Shown: positions 63,651 through 64,000 of the stretch, one piece after another
Position numbering within the stretch: position 1 is the first letter of the stretch
Layout: each line of letters opens with the position of its first letter
NCBI RefSeq assembly: GCF_900167065.1
Contig: NZ_FUYA01000004.1
Span: forward strand, 257,162-321,161
Direction: 5' to 3'
From: Desulfobaculum bizertense DSM 18034
GTDB taxonomy: Bacteria > Desulfobacterota > Desulfovibrionia > Desulfovibrionales > Desulfovibrionaceae
DNA: 64,000 bases
Translations under genes and position numbers: made by a program
The notes under the pieces: model-generated
Told to the model about the DNA's origin: nothing
Database searches by the model: none
What the model saw: only the letters and a program-made list of their open reading frames with translations

Positions 63651-64000
63651 CCCACCCCAGCAAGGGCTTTGGGGTGGGTGGAGGTACGAGACTCCGTCTC
63701 GTGCTCTGCAAGGGGCGCTGCCCCTTGACCCCGCCCAAGGACGAGGCCCTTGGGAATCCCGCTATCGCTCAAAAAATAAGGCTGAATGGGATGAAAGCTT
63801 CGCTTTCCTCTCCATCAGCCTTATTTTTTGAGCTAGGGGAATTTCCTCAACGCGTGTTCTTCTGCCTTTTCCAGACCGCACTTATTCCTTTTGAACGCCG
63901 AAAGGCGTTCAAAAGGAATGGTGGCAACTCACGGGAAAGAGAAAGAGGCTCTCGACGCTAGCCCCATTAAGTTTAAAAGCCGTGCAAGCGAAGCTTGCAC
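63651..64000. repeat. cluster of seven near-perfect short-loop hairpins (REP-like non-coding element)
   Basis: Hairpins in order: CCCACCCC/GGGGTGGG (63651-63678); ACGAGAC-TCC-GTCTCGT (63686-63702); CAAGGGGC-GCT-GCCCCTTG (63709-63727); CCCAAGG/CCTTGGG (63734-63754); a 19-bp arm pair 63767-63785 with 63815-63833 enclosing GAAAGC-TTC-GCTTTC; ATTCCTTTTGAACGCC-GAAA-GGCGTTCAAAAGGAAT in two halves (63884-63919); GTGCAAGC-GAA-GCTTGCAC (63982-64000). Many loops are exactly three bases. Frames through it have no coding signal. The cluster is cut by the window end. Confidence 0.8.

Noticed and set aside
63674..63961. Open frames running through the right-end hairpin cluster
   Set aside because: The sequence is dominated by palindromes; frames exist because of repeat composition and contain no ribosome binding site or domain.

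Overview
The window looks like chromosomal DNA of a Gram-negative, strictly anaerobic sulfate reducer of the Desulfovibrionales. The main clue is a short-chain flavodoxin at 6157-6597 that closely matches the Desulfovibrio vulgaris protein as I remember it. A type I choline-utilisation microcompartment locus, a thioredoxin-type ArsC, an RND pump, outer-membrane proteins and a YgeX/YgeY-like cluster agree with this. No IS element, transposase, phage gene, CRISPR array or rRNA was seen. There is one tRNA, tRNA-Ser(CGA), at the left end.

Layout. 0-12.4 kb: end of an unknown gene, tRNA-Ser, an orphan MNT nucleotidyltransferase, an exported choloylglycine-hydrolase-family enzyme, an outer-membrane barrel, two flavoproteins, a methyltransferase, a YqhC/YqhD-like regulator and aldehyde reductase pair, a chemoreceptor and a GDSL hydrolase. 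12.4-29.0 kb: a 17-gene minus-strand operon for a choline-degrading bacterial microcompartment (BMC, glycyl-radical type). 29.0-32.3 kb: an 830-bp control region, a DMT-type transporter, an 88-residue winged-helix-like protein and a BmrR-like MerR regulator. 32.4-41.3 kb: ars operon, umuDC, a degenerate trypsin-like protein, a BCCT (choline/betaine type) transporter and a RarD-like permease with a structured leader. 41.3-45.4 kb: CPA2 antiporter, amino-acid ABC components and a TudS-like desulfidase. 45.6-52.9 kb: an RND efflux operon led by its own ECF sigma, anti-sigma and periplasmic sensor, in cnrYXHCBA order. 53.1-54.7 kb: cytochrome P460-like protein and acyltransferase. 54.9-62.9 kb: RidA, diaminopropionate ammonia-lyase, YgeY, SSS symporter and D-aminoacylase, with a divergent sigma-54 activator. 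63.4-64.0 kb: a non-coding cluster of perfect short-loop hairpins.

How the choline locus works (family knowledge plus inference). CutC, activated by CutD, splits choline into trimethylamine and acetaldehyde inside a protein shell. The acetaldehyde is partly reduced to ethanol by the iron alcohol dehydrogenase. The rest is oxidised to acetyl-CoA by the aldehyde dehydrogenase at 21035-22501 and passed to acetyl phosphate by PduL. A PduS-like flavo/Fe-S protein and two cysteine-bearing PduT-like trimers may carry electrons through the shell. All CutC pocket residues I can check are present.

Points that deserve attention: the second aldehyde dehydrogenase has lost its catalytic cysteine; one hexamer shell protein carries an acidic linker and a Rho_N/SAP-like domain; matching MerR-type operators sit in both the operon promoter and the transporter promoter; and strong hairpins follow both major shell genes.

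Limits: all assignments come from reading the sequence. No database search, folding or alignment program was run.
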